DNA of 64,000 nt from Gordonia jinhuaensis (GTDB lineage: Bacteria > Actinomycetota > Actinomycetes > Mycobacteriales > Mycobacteriaceae). Positions 56,261 through 64,000 of this stretch are shown piece after piece; within the stretch, counting starts at the first letter, position 1, and every line of letters starts with the position of its first letter. The stretch is taken from contig NZ_BMGC01000023.1 of assembly GCF_014639795.1 (NCBI RefSeq), positions 1 through 64,000 on the forward strand. Reading direction: 5' to 3'. Below the pieces are notes generated by a model. The model searched no databases and was not told the origin of the DNA. It was given only the letters and a program-made list of their open reading frames with translations. Both the position numbers and the translations under genes were made by a program.

Positions 56261-57511
56261 ATGACTACGTCTCGGGCGCGCAAGACCGACGCGGCGCGCA
56301 CACGCGGCGCGAGTCCCAGTCAGTGGCTCCTGGGGTTGCTGCTCGTCCTGGCGATCGTCGCGAGCATCGTCATGGTGTTCACGTCGTCGCTGAGTGTGGT
56401 GGGCAGCATCGCGGTCATCGCCGCACTGTGGGCCGCGGTGATCGGGGCGATCCTGGTCACCAAGTACCGCAGGCAAGCCGAGGCGTCGGAGAGCAAGGCA
56501 CGCGACCTGCGGCTGGTGTACGAGCTGCAACTCGAACGCGAGATCAATGCGCGGCGGCAGTACGAGCTGACCGTGGAGAACCAGATCCGCCAGGAGGTGC
56601 GTGCCGAGGCCTCCGAGGATCTCGACGACCTCAAGGCGCAGGTGTCCTCGTTGCGGGCCAGCCTCGAGCGGCTCCTGGGGACCGACCTGCTCGACGGGCC
56701 CAGCGCACTCGAGCGTGACCGAATGCGTGAACTGGCCGGATCCTCGAGCGCGGCGACCGGCCCGCAGACCGGACGCGAGGACCCGGGTTTCGGTGACTCG
56801 GGATTCGAGGACCGGGGACGTGACGATGTACTCGCCGAGCGTGATTTCGCAGCGACGGCACCGCCGCCGCTCGACCTTCGGGCCGGGGCCGGGGCACAGC
56901 CGTCCGAGGAGCGCACCGAGGTGATCCCCGCCATCACCGACGAGATGCTGGCACAGGCCGATGCGCGTGTCGGCCAGACCGGTGCCTCTGAGGCCACACC
57001 CGACCCGACGACATCGGCACAGGCGGCGGGTCCGGTCGGTGAATTCGGTTCCGCTGATTCTTCTTTCGCCACATCCGGCACGGAGGACAGCCGTGTCGGC
57101 GACGAGTTGCCGCGCGAGGACAGCGGCGGCGGAGCCCATTCGTCCGAACCGCCCGCGCCGCCGGAACCCGAGGATGCGACCGTCGTCGAAGACGATGAGG
57201 ACGAGCCTCTTGAGGCCGATACGCAGGCGACCGAAGCTCTTGAGACCGAGGCTGTCGACACCGAGACTCTCGAGCTCGAGGAGCCCGAGCACGAAGGCCG
57301 CCACGAGCGCAACGGACATCCGGCCGCGACGCTGATCAACGGCAGTGCGCACGCCGGGGAGAACCCTGCCGACGAGCGCGCCGACGAGGACGACGAATCC
57401 GGTGCGCACTACGCCGGGCGCTCGGTGAGCGACCTGCTCGCTCAGTGGCGGACCGCCGCCGAGGATGCCGGTGACGTCGGCGCCGGGCGTCGCCGTCGGC
57501 GCGCCGACTGA
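56261..57511 (+). CDS. DUF6779-type membrane protein with coiled coil and acidic tail (Rv3604c-like)
   Basis: A 416-residue protein. Two transmembrane helices (about 22-42 and 48-70, WLLGLLLVLAIVASIVMVF and AVIAALWAAVIGAILV) are followed by a charged coiled coil (ESKARDLRLVYELQLEREINARRQYELTVENQIRQEV, about 78-150). A long disordered acidic region (Asp/Glu/Thr-rich) runs to a short C-terminal block HYAGRSVSDLLAQWR. Probably an envelope scaffold; function unknown. ATG 56261 is preferred to GTG 56234 because of the -10 position. Confidence 0.85.
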   Translation: MTTSRARKTDAARTRGASPSQWLLGLLLVLAIVASIVMVFTSSLSVVGSIAVIAALWAAVIGAILVTKYRRQAEASESKARDLRLVYELQLEREINARRQYELTVENQIRQEVRAEASEDLDDLKAQVSSLRASLERLLGTDLLDGPSALERDRMRELAGSSSAATGPQTGREDPGFGDSGFEDRGRDDVLAERDFAATAPPPLDLRAGAGAQPSEERTEVIPAITDEMLAQADARVGQTGASEATPDPTTSAQAAGPVGEFGSADSSFATSGTEDSRVGDELPREDSGGGAHSSEPPAPPEPEDATVVEDDEDEPLEADTQATEALETEAVDTETLELEEPEHEGRHERNGHPAATLINGSAHAGENPADERADEDDESGAHYAGRSVSDLLAQWRTAAEDAGDVGAGRRRRRAD

Positions 57512-57654
57512 ATTGGACCGATCTGCATCGCAGTTCGTGGCCGGGTGATCCGGGCCACAGAATGTGACTCCCCACACCGGCGCACCTATTCTCGTGGTCG
57601 ACGTCCGGTACCCGTGATCGCTCGGGACTGGAACGGATCTAGGAGGGGACACCG

Positions 57655-58581
57655 TTGACCTCGACGGGTATCGACAACTGGCCTGCGCCCGCACGGCTGA
57701 CTGTGGGGATCGTCTCGGGCGGCCGGGTCGGCACCGCACTCGGTGAGGCCCTCGAATCCGCCGGACATGTGGTGGGTGCTGTTGCGGCCACGTCGAAGGC
57801 CAACATCGACCGGGTGAAGCAGCGACTGCCGGAGTCCGAGATCGCGCCCGTCCCGCGGGTGGTCGGTATGTCGGAACTGCTGATCGTCAGCGTGCCCGAC
57901 GACGAACTCGAGTCGATCGTCACCGAGATCGCGGTATCCGGCGAACTGCGTCCGGGGACCATCGTCGCGCACACCGCAGGCGCACACGGTGTCGAGGTGC
58001 TCGCCCCGCTGATCGAACTCGGCGCCACTCCACTCGCGCTGCACCCGGCGATGACCTTTGTGGGTAGCCCCGAGGACACCGAGCATCTGCGCAGCGCCTG
58101 CTTCGGCATCACCGCGGCCGACGAGGTGGGCTATGCGATCGCACAGGCACTCGTCCTGGAGATGGGCGGTGAGCCGGTGCGCGTGCGCGAGGAGGCCCGG
58201 TCGCTCTATCACGCTGCGCTCGCACACGGCGCCAATCATCTTGTCGCGCTGATCTGTGATGCGGTCGCGACGCTGCGGATCGCGCTCGCCGGACAGGAGT
58301 TGCCCGGTCAGGAGCCGATCGACAACCGGCCGGGCGGGCTCCCCGAACATCTTCTCGCGCCGCTTGTCACCGCGGCGCTGCGCAATGTGCTCGAACTCGG
58401 ACCCGCCGCACTCACCGGGCCGGTTGCGCGCGGTGACGCTCAGACCGTCGCGGCTCACCTCGAAGCACTCGGTGAGGCCGATCCCGGTGTGGCCGAAGGT
58501 TATCGGGCGATGGCTCGCCGCGCAGCCCACTACTCGACCGCACCTGTCGCCGACGTGATCGCCGAACTCGACGAATCCTGA
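57655..58581 (+). CDS. Rossmann-fold DUF2520 protein, candidate ketopantoate reductase
   Basis: A 308-residue NAD(P)-binding protein: GIVSGGRVGTALGEALESAGH forms the dinucleotide-binding loop, and the helical C-terminal DUF2520 domain contains YHAALAHGANHLVALI. It starts at the rare codon TTG, supported by the strong AGGAGGGG about eight bases upstream. Position directly ahead of panC-panD-coaX and a fold like 6-phosphogluconate/ketopantoate reductases suggest the reduction step of pantoate synthesis; that assignment is inference from context. Confidence 0.85.
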   Translation: MTSTGIDNWPAPARLTVGIVSGGRVGTALGEALESAGHVVGAVAATSKANIDRVKQRLPESEIAPVPRVVGMSELLIVSVPDDELESIVTEIAVSGELRPGTIVAHTAGAHGVEVLAPLIELGATPLALHPAMTFVGSPEDTEHLRSACFGITAADEVGYAIAQALVLEMGGEPVRVREEARSLYHAALAHGANHLVALICDAVATLRIALAGQELPGQEPIDNRPGGLPEHLLAPLVTAALRNVLELGPAALTGPVARGDAQTVAAHLEALGEADPGVAEGYRAMARRAAHYSTAPVADVIAELDES

Positions 58582-58650
58582 TCCGCGCACCGACCTGACC
58601 GCACGCCGCCAGTTGCCTGACCACATCATCCCAGCTCCAGGAGAATCCAG

Positions 58651-59583
58651 ATGGCCAATGCAGACCATTTTCGACGTGACAAGCCCTTCACCGCAGGCGA
58701 ATTGACCCTGCACGACGATCCGGCCGAGCTGCATCGGGTGACCTCGGTGCTGCGCAAGACCGGCCGGCGGGTGGCACTGGTGCCGACGATGGGTGCTCTG
58801 CACGCGGGGCATCTCGAACTGGTGCAGGCGGCGAAGTCGGCCGGCAACACCGTGGTGGTGGTGTCGATCTTCGTCAACCCGCTGCAGTTCGGGGCCGGTG
58901 AGGATCTCGAGGCCTACCCGCGCACACTCGACCGCGACCTGGAACTCCTCGACGAGCTGGGTGTGGAGCTGGTGTTCGCGCCGACAGCAGCGGCCATGTA
59001 TCCCAACGGACCGCGGACCACCGTCGTCCCCGGACCGGCCGGAACAGATCTGGAGGCGCACAGCCGTCCGACGCATTTCGCCGGAATGCTCACCGTGGTG
59101 CTCAAACTGCTCAACATCGTGGTCCCCAATGCGGCCTACTTCGGTGAGAAGGATTACCAGCAGCTGGTTCTGGTGGGGCAGATGGTCGATGATCTCGATG
59201 TCGACACCGAGATCATCGGGGTGCCGACGGTGCGCGAGGCCGACGGGCTGGCCCTTTCCTCCCGCAACACCTACCTGTCCGCCGACCAGCGCGAGGTCGC
59301 CACCGCGTTGTCGGCGGCCTTGGTCGCCGGGGCGCACAGCGCCGCCGACGGTGCCGAGAAGGTGGTGCAGACCGCGCGATCGATCCTGGACCTCTATCCC
59401 GACCTCGAGGTCGACTATCTCGAATTACGTTCTCCGACACTGGGCCCGCCGCCCGAGCAGGGTGATGCGAGGTTGCTGGTGGCGGCGCGGATCGGTTCGA
59501 CGAGACTCCTCGACAACGTGGGTGTGGCCCTGGGTACCGGGTTCCGCGACCGCGATCCGATGGCCGACTGGCCGCAGGCCTGA
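58651..59583 (+). CDS. panC: Pantothenate synthetase
   Basis: A 310-residue enzyme joining pantoate and beta-alanine with [14 protein letters not shown] carries the HIGH-type nucleotide motif; [19 protein letters not shown] and [10 protein letters not shown] complete the active site. ATG with CAGGAGA upstream. Followed by panD after 12 bases. Confidence 0.96.
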   Translation: MANADHFRRDKPFTAGELTLHDDPAELHRVTSVLRKTGRRVALVPTMGALHAGHLELVQAAKSAGNTVVVVSIFVNPLQFGAGEDLEAYPRTLDRDLELLDELGVELVFAPTAAAMYPNGPRTTVVPGPAGTDLEAHSRPTHFAGMLTVVLKLLNIVVPNAAYFGEKDYQQLVLVGQMVDDLDVDTEIIGVPTVREADGLALSSRNTYLSADQREVATALSAALVAGAHSAADGAEKVVQTARSILDLYPDLEVDYLELRSPTLGPPPEQGDARLLVAARIGSTRLLDNVGVALGTGFRDRDPMADWPQA

Positions 59584-59595
59584 GGGGACAAGCAG

Positions 59596-60033
59596 ATGCT
59601 GCGCACGATGATGACCTCGAAGATCCACCGCGCCACGGTGACGGGTGCCGATCTGCACTACGTCGGTTCGGTGACGATCGACGCCGACCTGCTCGCCGCC
59701 GCCGACCTGCTGGAGGGTGAGAAGGTGACGATCGTCGACATCGACAACGGCGCGCGCCTGGACACCTATGTGATCGCCGGTGCCGCGGATAGCGGGGTGG
59801 TCGGGATCAACGGTGCCGCGGCACATCTGGTGCATCCGGGAGACCTGGTGATCATCATCGCCTACGGCGTGTTCGACGAGACCGAGATCGCCTCCTACAC
59901 CCCGCATGTGGTGTTCGTCGACGAGAACAACCGGATCATCCACGCCGGTGACGATGCCGCGCACGCACCGGCGGGGTCGGGGCTGCGCGACCCCCGACTC
60001 GATTCGCATGCCGTGTCCACGGGTCGGGGCTGA
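59596..60033 (+). CDS. panD: Aspartate 1-decarboxylase
   Basis: A 145-residue pyruvoyl enzyme making beta-alanine. The self-cleavage site is Gly24-Ser25 (HYVGSVTID), with the conserved Tyr22 just before it. The C-terminal tail beyond residue 120 is flexible, as in mycobacteria. GGGGAC precedes the ATG. Spaced three bases from coaX. Confidence 0.95.
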   Translation: MLRTMMTSKIHRATVTGADLHYVGSVTIDADLLAAADLLEGEKVTIVDIDNGARLDTYVIAGAADSGVVGINGAAAHLVHPGDLVIIIAYGVFDETEIASYTPHVVFVDENNRIIHAGDDAAHAPAGSGLRDPRLDSHAVSTGRG

Positions 60034-60036
60034 CCG

Positions 60037-60840
60037 ATGCTGCTGGCACTCGACGTCGGTAACACCAACATCCATCTCGGGGTGTTCGCCGGCAGCGGTT
60101 CGCATGCGCGGCTGGTCGCCGACTGGCGGATACGCAGCGAAGCGCGGATGACCGCAGACGAATTCGCGTTGATGTTGCGCGGACTGCTCGGCTCCGACAT
60201 CGAGTCGGTGACCGGCGTCGTGGGTCTGTCGACCGTTCCGTCGCTGCTGCGCGAGATGCGGGTGATGATGCCGCGGTATTTCGGCTCGGCGACCCATGTG
60301 CTGCTCGAACCCGGTGTGCGTACGGGTGTTCCGCTGCTCGTCGACAATCCCAAGGAGGTGGGCACCGATCGGGTGGCGAATGCGCTCGCAGCCTTCTCCA
60401 CGTATGAAAAGCCCTGTGTGGTGGTTGCTTTCGGAACCACGACGCTCGTCGACGCGGTGTCGGCAAAGGGGGAGTTCCTCGGCGGTGCCATCGCGCCGGG
60501 TATCGACATCGCGGTGGAGGCGCTCGCCGAACGCACGATCACGCTGCGGAAGGTGGAATTGCGTCCACCCCGCAGCGTGATCGGGAAGAACACCGTCGAG
60601 GCGTTGCAGTCGGGCATCCTGTACGGATTCGCCGGACAGGTCGACGGTTTGGTCGGGCGCATCCGCCGTGACGTGCCCGGCTTCGATGCCGACGATGTGG
60701 TGGTGGTGGCCACCGGATACCTGGCCCCGCTGGTCTTCGACGAATGCCGCACGCTGAACGCCCATCACGAATACCTCACCCTCGAGGGGCTGCGGCTGGT
60801 CTATGAGCGTCAGCGTGAGCACTCACGCCGACGTCAGTGA
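60037..60840 (+). CDS. coaX: Type III pantothenate kinase
   Basis: A 267-residue kinase phosphorylating pantothenate, the first step to CoA. Phosphate-loop DVGNTNIHLGVF at the N-terminus, NPKEVGTDRVANALAA, FGTTTLVDAVSAKGEFLGGAIAPGI and TGYLAPL are typical. Its last seven bases overlap the stop of the convergent flotillin-like gene. Confidence 0.95.
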   Translation: MLLALDVGNTNIHLGVFAGSGSHARLVADWRIRSEARMTADEFALMLRGLLGSDIESVTGVVGLSTVPSLLREMRVMMPRYFGSATHVLLEPGVRTGVPLLVDNPKEVGTDRVANALAAFSTYEKPCVVVAFGTTTLVDAVSAKGEFLGGAIAPGIDIAVEALAERTITLRKVELRPPRSVIGKNTVEALQSGILYGFAGQVDGLVGRIRRDVPGFDADDVVVVATGYLAPLVFDECRTLNAHHEYLTLEGLRLVYERQREHSRRRQ

Positions 60841-61982
60841 GTCGGCAGACCGTTGGTCGAACCGTCGGCTGACCCCTCGGCCGAGGTGCCGCCCGCGGAC
60901 TCGTCGCGGAACTGATGCTGCAGCGTCTTGATGACGCTGCCGCCCTGGGCGAGAAGTCCGGTGAGCAGTTCGTTCACCCCGTCGGCGCCGTTGACCACCG
61001 ACACGTTGGCGCCGTTGAGTCCGGATGCCAGTGAAGCGACGATCTGGGGCAGCTGATCGATCAGCTGCTGATCGAGGGCGATGCGGTTGTGCGCCGCGGC
61101 GGCCTCGGCCGCGATGCGAGTGGCCTCACCCTGCGCCTGTGCTTCGATGGTGATCGCGCGGGCGCGTGCCTCCGACGGTTTGATGACCTCCGACATCAGC
61201 TCCTTCTCACGTTGCAGCGCAAGCGATTCTGCGAGCTGTGCGCGCTGCTCGGCGATCGCCTTCTCGGCAGTCGCCTGGGCCAGTGGCCCGGCCTGGGCGG
61301 CCTCGGCCTGCGCCTTGTCGGTCTCGGATTTGATGGTCGCACGCTTGATGGTGGTGTCGCGCTCGTAGTCGGCCTGCGCACGCAGTGATTGCTGCTGCGC
61401 CTCGGCGGCAGCCTGATCGGCCTGGGCCTGCGCGATGGCCGCCTCGCGTTGCACGCGCGCGATCTCCGGCTGGGCGAGTGCGTTGATGTAACCGGATCCG
61501 AGGTCGTCGATCGACTGGATCTGGAACGAGTCGACGACCAGACCGATGGTGCCCATCTCGCGCTTGGACGCTTCGAGCACCTGGCGGGCGAGGGTGTCGC
61601 GTTCCCGGATTATCTGTTCGACGGTCATCGAGCCGACGATCGAGCGCAGATGCCCGGAGAAGATCTGACCCGTCAGCTGCGACATCTCGCGTTCCTGTTC
61701 GGAGGAGAAGCGCTGTCCGGCGGAGATGATCGAGGGCTTGTCGCCGCCGACCTTGTGGGCGATGACCGCCTTCACGCGCAGCTGGATGCCCTGGGTGGTC
61801 ACACAGGTCTCCTCGACATGGGCCTCGTTCATCGCCAGGGACAAATAGGTGACCCGGCGGAAGAACGGCATCACCCATTTGCCGTGACCGACGATCACCA
61901 GGAATGGCTCGTCGGAGGATCCGGATTTCTTTCCGGATATGAGCATGGCTTCGTCAGGATCGGGGACGTGATAGCCCAGCAC
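60834..61982 (-). CDS. SPFH-domain flotillin-like protein
   Basis: A 382-residue protein with an SPFH/band 7 domain (about 25-190: FFRRVTYLSLAMNEAHVEETCVTTQGIQLRVKAVIAHKVG, then LRSIVGSMTVEQIIRERD) and an Ala/Glu/Gln-rich coiled-coil stalk (about 180-310). There is no N-terminal membrane anchor, so membrane association would be peripheral. GGAGG lies seven bases upstream of the GTG. It is followed upstream by a short NfeD-type OB-fold gene, the usual partner of flotillins. Probably organises membrane microdomains or responds to stress; inferred from family. Confidence 0.87.
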   Translation of the reverse strand: MLGYHVPDPDEAMLISGKKSGSSDEPFLVIVGHGKWVMPFFRRVTYLSLAMNEAHVEETCVTTQGIQLRVKAVIAHKVGGDKPSIISAGQRFSSEQEREMSQLTGQIFSGHLRSIVGSMTVEQIIRERDTLARQVLEASKREMGTIGLVVDSFQIQSIDDLGSGYINALAQPEIARVQREAAIAQAQADQAAAEAQQQSLRAQADYERDTTIKRATIKSETDKAQAEAAQAGPLAQATAEKAIAEQRAQLAESLALQREKELMSEVIKPSEARARAITIEAQAQGEATRIAAEAAAAHNRIALDQQLIDQLPQIVASLASGLNGANVSVVNGADGVNELLTGLLAQGGSVIKTLQHQFRDESAGGTSAEGSADGSTNGLPTH

Positions 61983-62124
61983 TGCAGAACCTCCATTGTT
62001 GTCGATCGGTTGGTCTCGATCGGTACTGTGTCTTTTCCGTTGGTCGTCTTCGCCGTTGGTCGTCGCCGTCAGTCTGGGAAAAGCCTTCTCCGGTCGGGGG
62101 GGACAGCGTCGGCGCGAGTCGAAC

Positions 62125-62370
62125 TCAGCGTCGACCCGGCAGGGCCGTCCACGGTTCGACGACCAGTCGCCTGGCGCCTTCGTCGCCGATCACCAGCACG
62201 TCGCGGTCGGCGTCGATGTCGGTGGCCGCGGTGCACAGATAGGTCTCGTGCACACCGTTGATCACCAGCTCGACCTCGCCGAGCCGATCGGCGCCGGCTC
62301 CCTGCGACCCGTTGGTTGCCCGCACGGGCACGGTGATCACGCCGATCCGGCCGACGAGCTGTGACTGCAC
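62125..62370 (-). CDS. Short NfeD-like OB-fold protein, partner of flotillin gene
   Basis: An 81-residue protein with NfeD C-terminal-domain character: LVGRIGVITVPVRA, LGEVELVINGVHETYLCTAA and a terminal DVLVIGDEGARRLVVEPW. No protease domain or transmembrane helix is present, so it is only the OB-fold. GTG with AGGCAGGA upstream. It lies 142 bases ahead of the SPFH gene, on the same strand. In that gap CGTTGGTCGTC is duplicated near 62038-62065. Confidence 0.72.
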   Translation of the reverse strand: MQSQLVGRIGVITVPVRATNGSQGAGADRLGEVELVINGVHETYLCTAATDIDADRDVLVIGDEGARRLVVEPWTALPGRR

Positions 62371-62506
62371 GCGGTCATCCTGCCTGATCGGGGGCCGCGA
62401 TCTCCAGACGAGTCGGTCGGCCGGACGACATCGGATCTCGGTGTGCCCCGGATCTCGGTGTGCCCTCGGATATCGGTGTTCGCTGTCGCCTCGGCGCTGC
62501 ATGTGG

Positions 62507-62519
62507 CACAATCTCCGTC
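62507..62519 (+). promoter_or_regulatory. -10-like element ahead of leader ORF
   Basis: GGCACAAT with hexamer CACAAT (62507-62512) stands seven bases before the GTG of the leader ORF, so the predicted transcript start coincides with the start codon. No convincing -35 element was seen. Confidence 0.45.
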
Positions 62520-62555
62520 GTGATCATGAGCTGTCGGGAGTGTTGTCAGGGCTGA
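62520..62555 (+). CDS. Cysteine-rich leader peptide (candidate attenuator)
   Basis: An 11-codon ORF, Met-Ile-Met-Ser-Cys-Arg-Glu-Cys-Cys-Gln-Gly, starting at GTG without room for a ribosome site and thus plausibly leaderless. Three of eleven codons are TGT. It precedes a rhodanese-like gene by 93 bases. GTCGGGAGT inside the Cys-Arg-Glu-Cys codons (62533-62541) is perfectly complementary to ACTCCCGAC at 62609-62617, so ribosome position on the Cys codons could decide leader folding. Cysteine-codon leader ORFs controlling sulfur genes are known from mycobacteria. Confidence 0.55.
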   Translation: MIMSCRECCQG

Positions 62556-62648
62556 GCTGCCCGCCGGTCGTGTTCGGCCGTGCGATGAGCGTCTCGCCCT
62601 TCTCGCCGACTCCCGACCATTTCTCTCGTGATCACTCCTGAGGTAGTC

Positions 62649-63101
62649 ATGTACACCCACACTTCTGTTCTGCTCTCTTCCGTTCGGACCCAGTCCGTGG
62701 TGACGGTTCGCCGCCCCGACGTCCCGCTGTCGCTGCCCGCGGCAACCGTGCCGGCGGCCCTCGAGGCCGGCGCGATCCCGATCGATGTGCGCGATCAGGC
62801 CCAGCGCGACCGCGACGGGGTGATCCTCGGTGCGCTGGCGATCGACGCCGACGATCTCGTCGACCGCCTCACCCCTGGCGGATCAGCCTCGCTGCGCACC
62901 GCGGCGTTCGACTCGCGCTGGCTGGTGATCAGCGAGGACGGACATGACGCGGAATGGCTCACCTGGCATCTGCACGCCCGGGGTGTGATCGGTGCACGCA
63001 GTGTGGCCGGCGGACATCGCGCGCTGCGGCGCACGCGGTTGGTCGCCGGGATGCCCGGCGAACACACCGCACGCGAGGCGGCTGCCTACTCGGCACACTG
63101 A
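62649..63101 (+). CDS. Rhodanese-like domain protein lacking the catalytic cysteine
   Basis: A 150-residue protein with a rhodanese fold (IPIDVRDQAQRDRDGVILGALAID, about 43-66, and the terminal GARSVAGGHRALRRTRLVAGMPGE). The active-site position reads LVISEDGHDA, with Ser95 where sulfurtransferases carry Cys, so classical activity is unlikely. It resembles the rhodanese-like proteins often found beside cysteine dioxygenase in actinobacteria, but no such partner is in the window. TGAGGT precedes the ATG. The cysteine-rich leader upstream suggests sulfur-dependent control. Confidence 0.82.
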   Translation: MYTHTSVLLSSVRTQSVVTVRRPDVPLSLPAATVPAALEAGAIPIDVRDQAQRDRDGVILGALAIDADDLVDRLTPGGSASLRTAAFDSRWLVISEDGHDAEWLTWHLHARGVIGARSVAGGHRALRRTRLVAGMPGEHTAREAAAYSAH

Positions 63102-63182
63102 ATCGGTGCGCAGAGCGCGCCGGGCCATCTCGGTTCGCCCCGCATTTCGGCAGGCAGATGTCGCGCGGTTAACGTTGTGACC

Positions 63183-64000
63183 GTGAACGACACGCCAGAT
63201 CGAAATGTCACCCCGTCCACCGGTGCTGCTGGAGCATCCGGTGCCACCGATGCGTATGCCGATCCGGTGCCCGAACAGCAGCGCATCCGGCGTGAGAAGC
63301 GCGACCGGATCCTGGCGGAGGGATATCAGGCCTACCCGGTGTCCGTGGGCCGCACGCATTCGCTGGCCGAGATCCGCCAGACATATCCCGATCTCGAACC
63401 GGGCACCGAGACCGGCGAACTCGTCGGCGTTGCCGGCCGGGTGATTTTCCTGCGCAACAAGGGCAAGCTCTGTTTCGCGACCCTGCAGGAAGGTGACGGC
63501 ACCCAGTTGCAGGCGATGATCTCCTTCGCCGGTGTGGGCGAGGAGTCGCTCGCACGATGGAAGTCCGACGTCGACCTCGGCGACATCGTATTCGTCCACG
63601 GTCAGGTGATCAGCTCCCGCACCGGCGAGCTCAGCGTGATGGCCGACCGCTGGGAGATGGCATCGAAGGCGCTGCGCCCGCTGCCGGTGGCGCACAAGGA
63701 GATGAACGAGGAATCGCGTGTCCGGCAGCGCTATGTCGATCTCATCGTGCGGCCCGAGGCCCGCCAGGTGGCCCGTACCCGCGTGGCCGTGCTCGCTGCT
63801 CTCCGGCTGGCATTGACACGGCGCGGATTCCTCGAGATCGAGACTCCTATGTTGCAGACACTGCACGGCGGGGCGGCTGCACGACCATTCGTGACACATT
63901 CGAATGCACTCGACATCGATCTCTATCTGCGCATCGCCCCGGAATTGTTCCTCAAACGCGCCGTGGTCGGCGGGATCGAGAAGGTATTCGAGATCAATCG
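63183..64000 (+). CDS. lysS: Lysine--tRNA ligase, class II (partial, runs off window)
   Basis: First 272 residues of a class II lysyl-tRNA synthetase. The anticodon-binding OB-fold spans about 75-190 ([31 protein letters not shown]), followed by the catalytic core with motif 1 ([13 protein letters not shown]) and the start of motif 2 ([20 protein letters not shown]). TAACGT at 63170-63175 is a -10 element seven bases ahead of GTG 63183, so a leaderless start is likely; GTG 63177 is an alternative. In M. tuberculosis lysS also follows coaX closely. Confidence 0.94.
   Translation, partial: MNDTPDRNVTPSTGAAGASGATDAYADPVPEQQRIRREKRDRILAEGYQAYPVSVGRTHSLAEIRQTYPDLEPGTETGELVGVAGRVIFLRNKGKLCFATLQEGDGTQLQAMISFAGVGEESLARWKSDVDLGDIVFVHGQVISSRTGELSVMADRWEMASKALRPLPVAHKEMNEESRVRQRYVDLIVRPEARQVARTRVAVLAALRLALTRRGFLEIETPMLQTLHGGAAARPFVTHSNALDIDLYLRIAPELFLKRAVVGGIEKVFEIN

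Overview
The window is high-GC actinobacterial DNA, most likely from Gordonia or a close relative in the mycolic-acid order Mycobacteriales. Support: the block ppa - dacB - zinc metalloprotease - tilS - hpt - ftsH - folE/P/B/K - DUF3180 - DUF6779 - DUF2520 - panC - panD - coaX - lysS follows the Mycobacterium tuberculosis Rv3628-Rv3598c order; the rhodanese-metZ pair matches Rv0390-Rv0391; there are IdeR-type iron boxes, a SAM-IV riboswitch and several apparently leaderless genes. No rRNA, tRNA, CRISPR array, insertion sequence or prophage was seen.

Layout. 1-6.1 kb (minus strand): agmatinase, RpiR/MurR regulator, carbohydrate-type ABC ATPase and solute-binding lipoprotein, protein tyrosine phosphatase and an Rv0805-like phosphodiesterase that breaks off before half of its metal site. 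No permease is present. 6.2-15.9 kb: membrane adenylate cyclase coupled to an acyl-CoA dehydrogenase-like gene, Na+/H+ antiporter, UBP zinc finger, purT, CocE/S15 hydrolase and DinB protein. 16-24 kb: a siderophore ABC importer (ATPase, two permeases) and its binding lipoprotein about 3 kb away, each behind an IdeR-like box, with a repeat-bearing secreted protein, a deaminase and fprA between them. 24-31 kb: sulfur-related genes (rhodanese, metZ, SAM-IV riboswitch with a class V aminotransferase), isochorismate synthase, and a frameshifted AbiEi-like gene with a 69-bp element downstream of it and another upstream. 31-40 kb: three exported proteins (PAP2, unknown, PhoD), allantoicase, MarR plus a 14-TM exporter, and ppa.

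40-64 kb is the conserved housekeeping block for cell wall, tRNA-Ile lysidine synthesis, purine salvage, FtsH, folate, and pantothenate/CoA. It carries insertions relative to the mycobacterial order: three paralogous secreted two-cysteine proteins between tilS and hpt; an amidase and a TetR-SDR pair between hpt and ftsH; and a convergent flotillin/short-NfeD pair plus a rhodanese-like gene with a short cysteine-codon-rich leader ORF between coaX and lysS.

Most notable signals: the cysteine-rich leader ORF at 62520; the three-paralog secreted family at 43862-46452; the TetR promoter/operator in which a 25-bp palindrome fills the -35/-10 spacer ahead of a leaderless GTG; the TTCCA/TGGAA half-site array next to the RpiR gene; and the 69-bp structured repeat.
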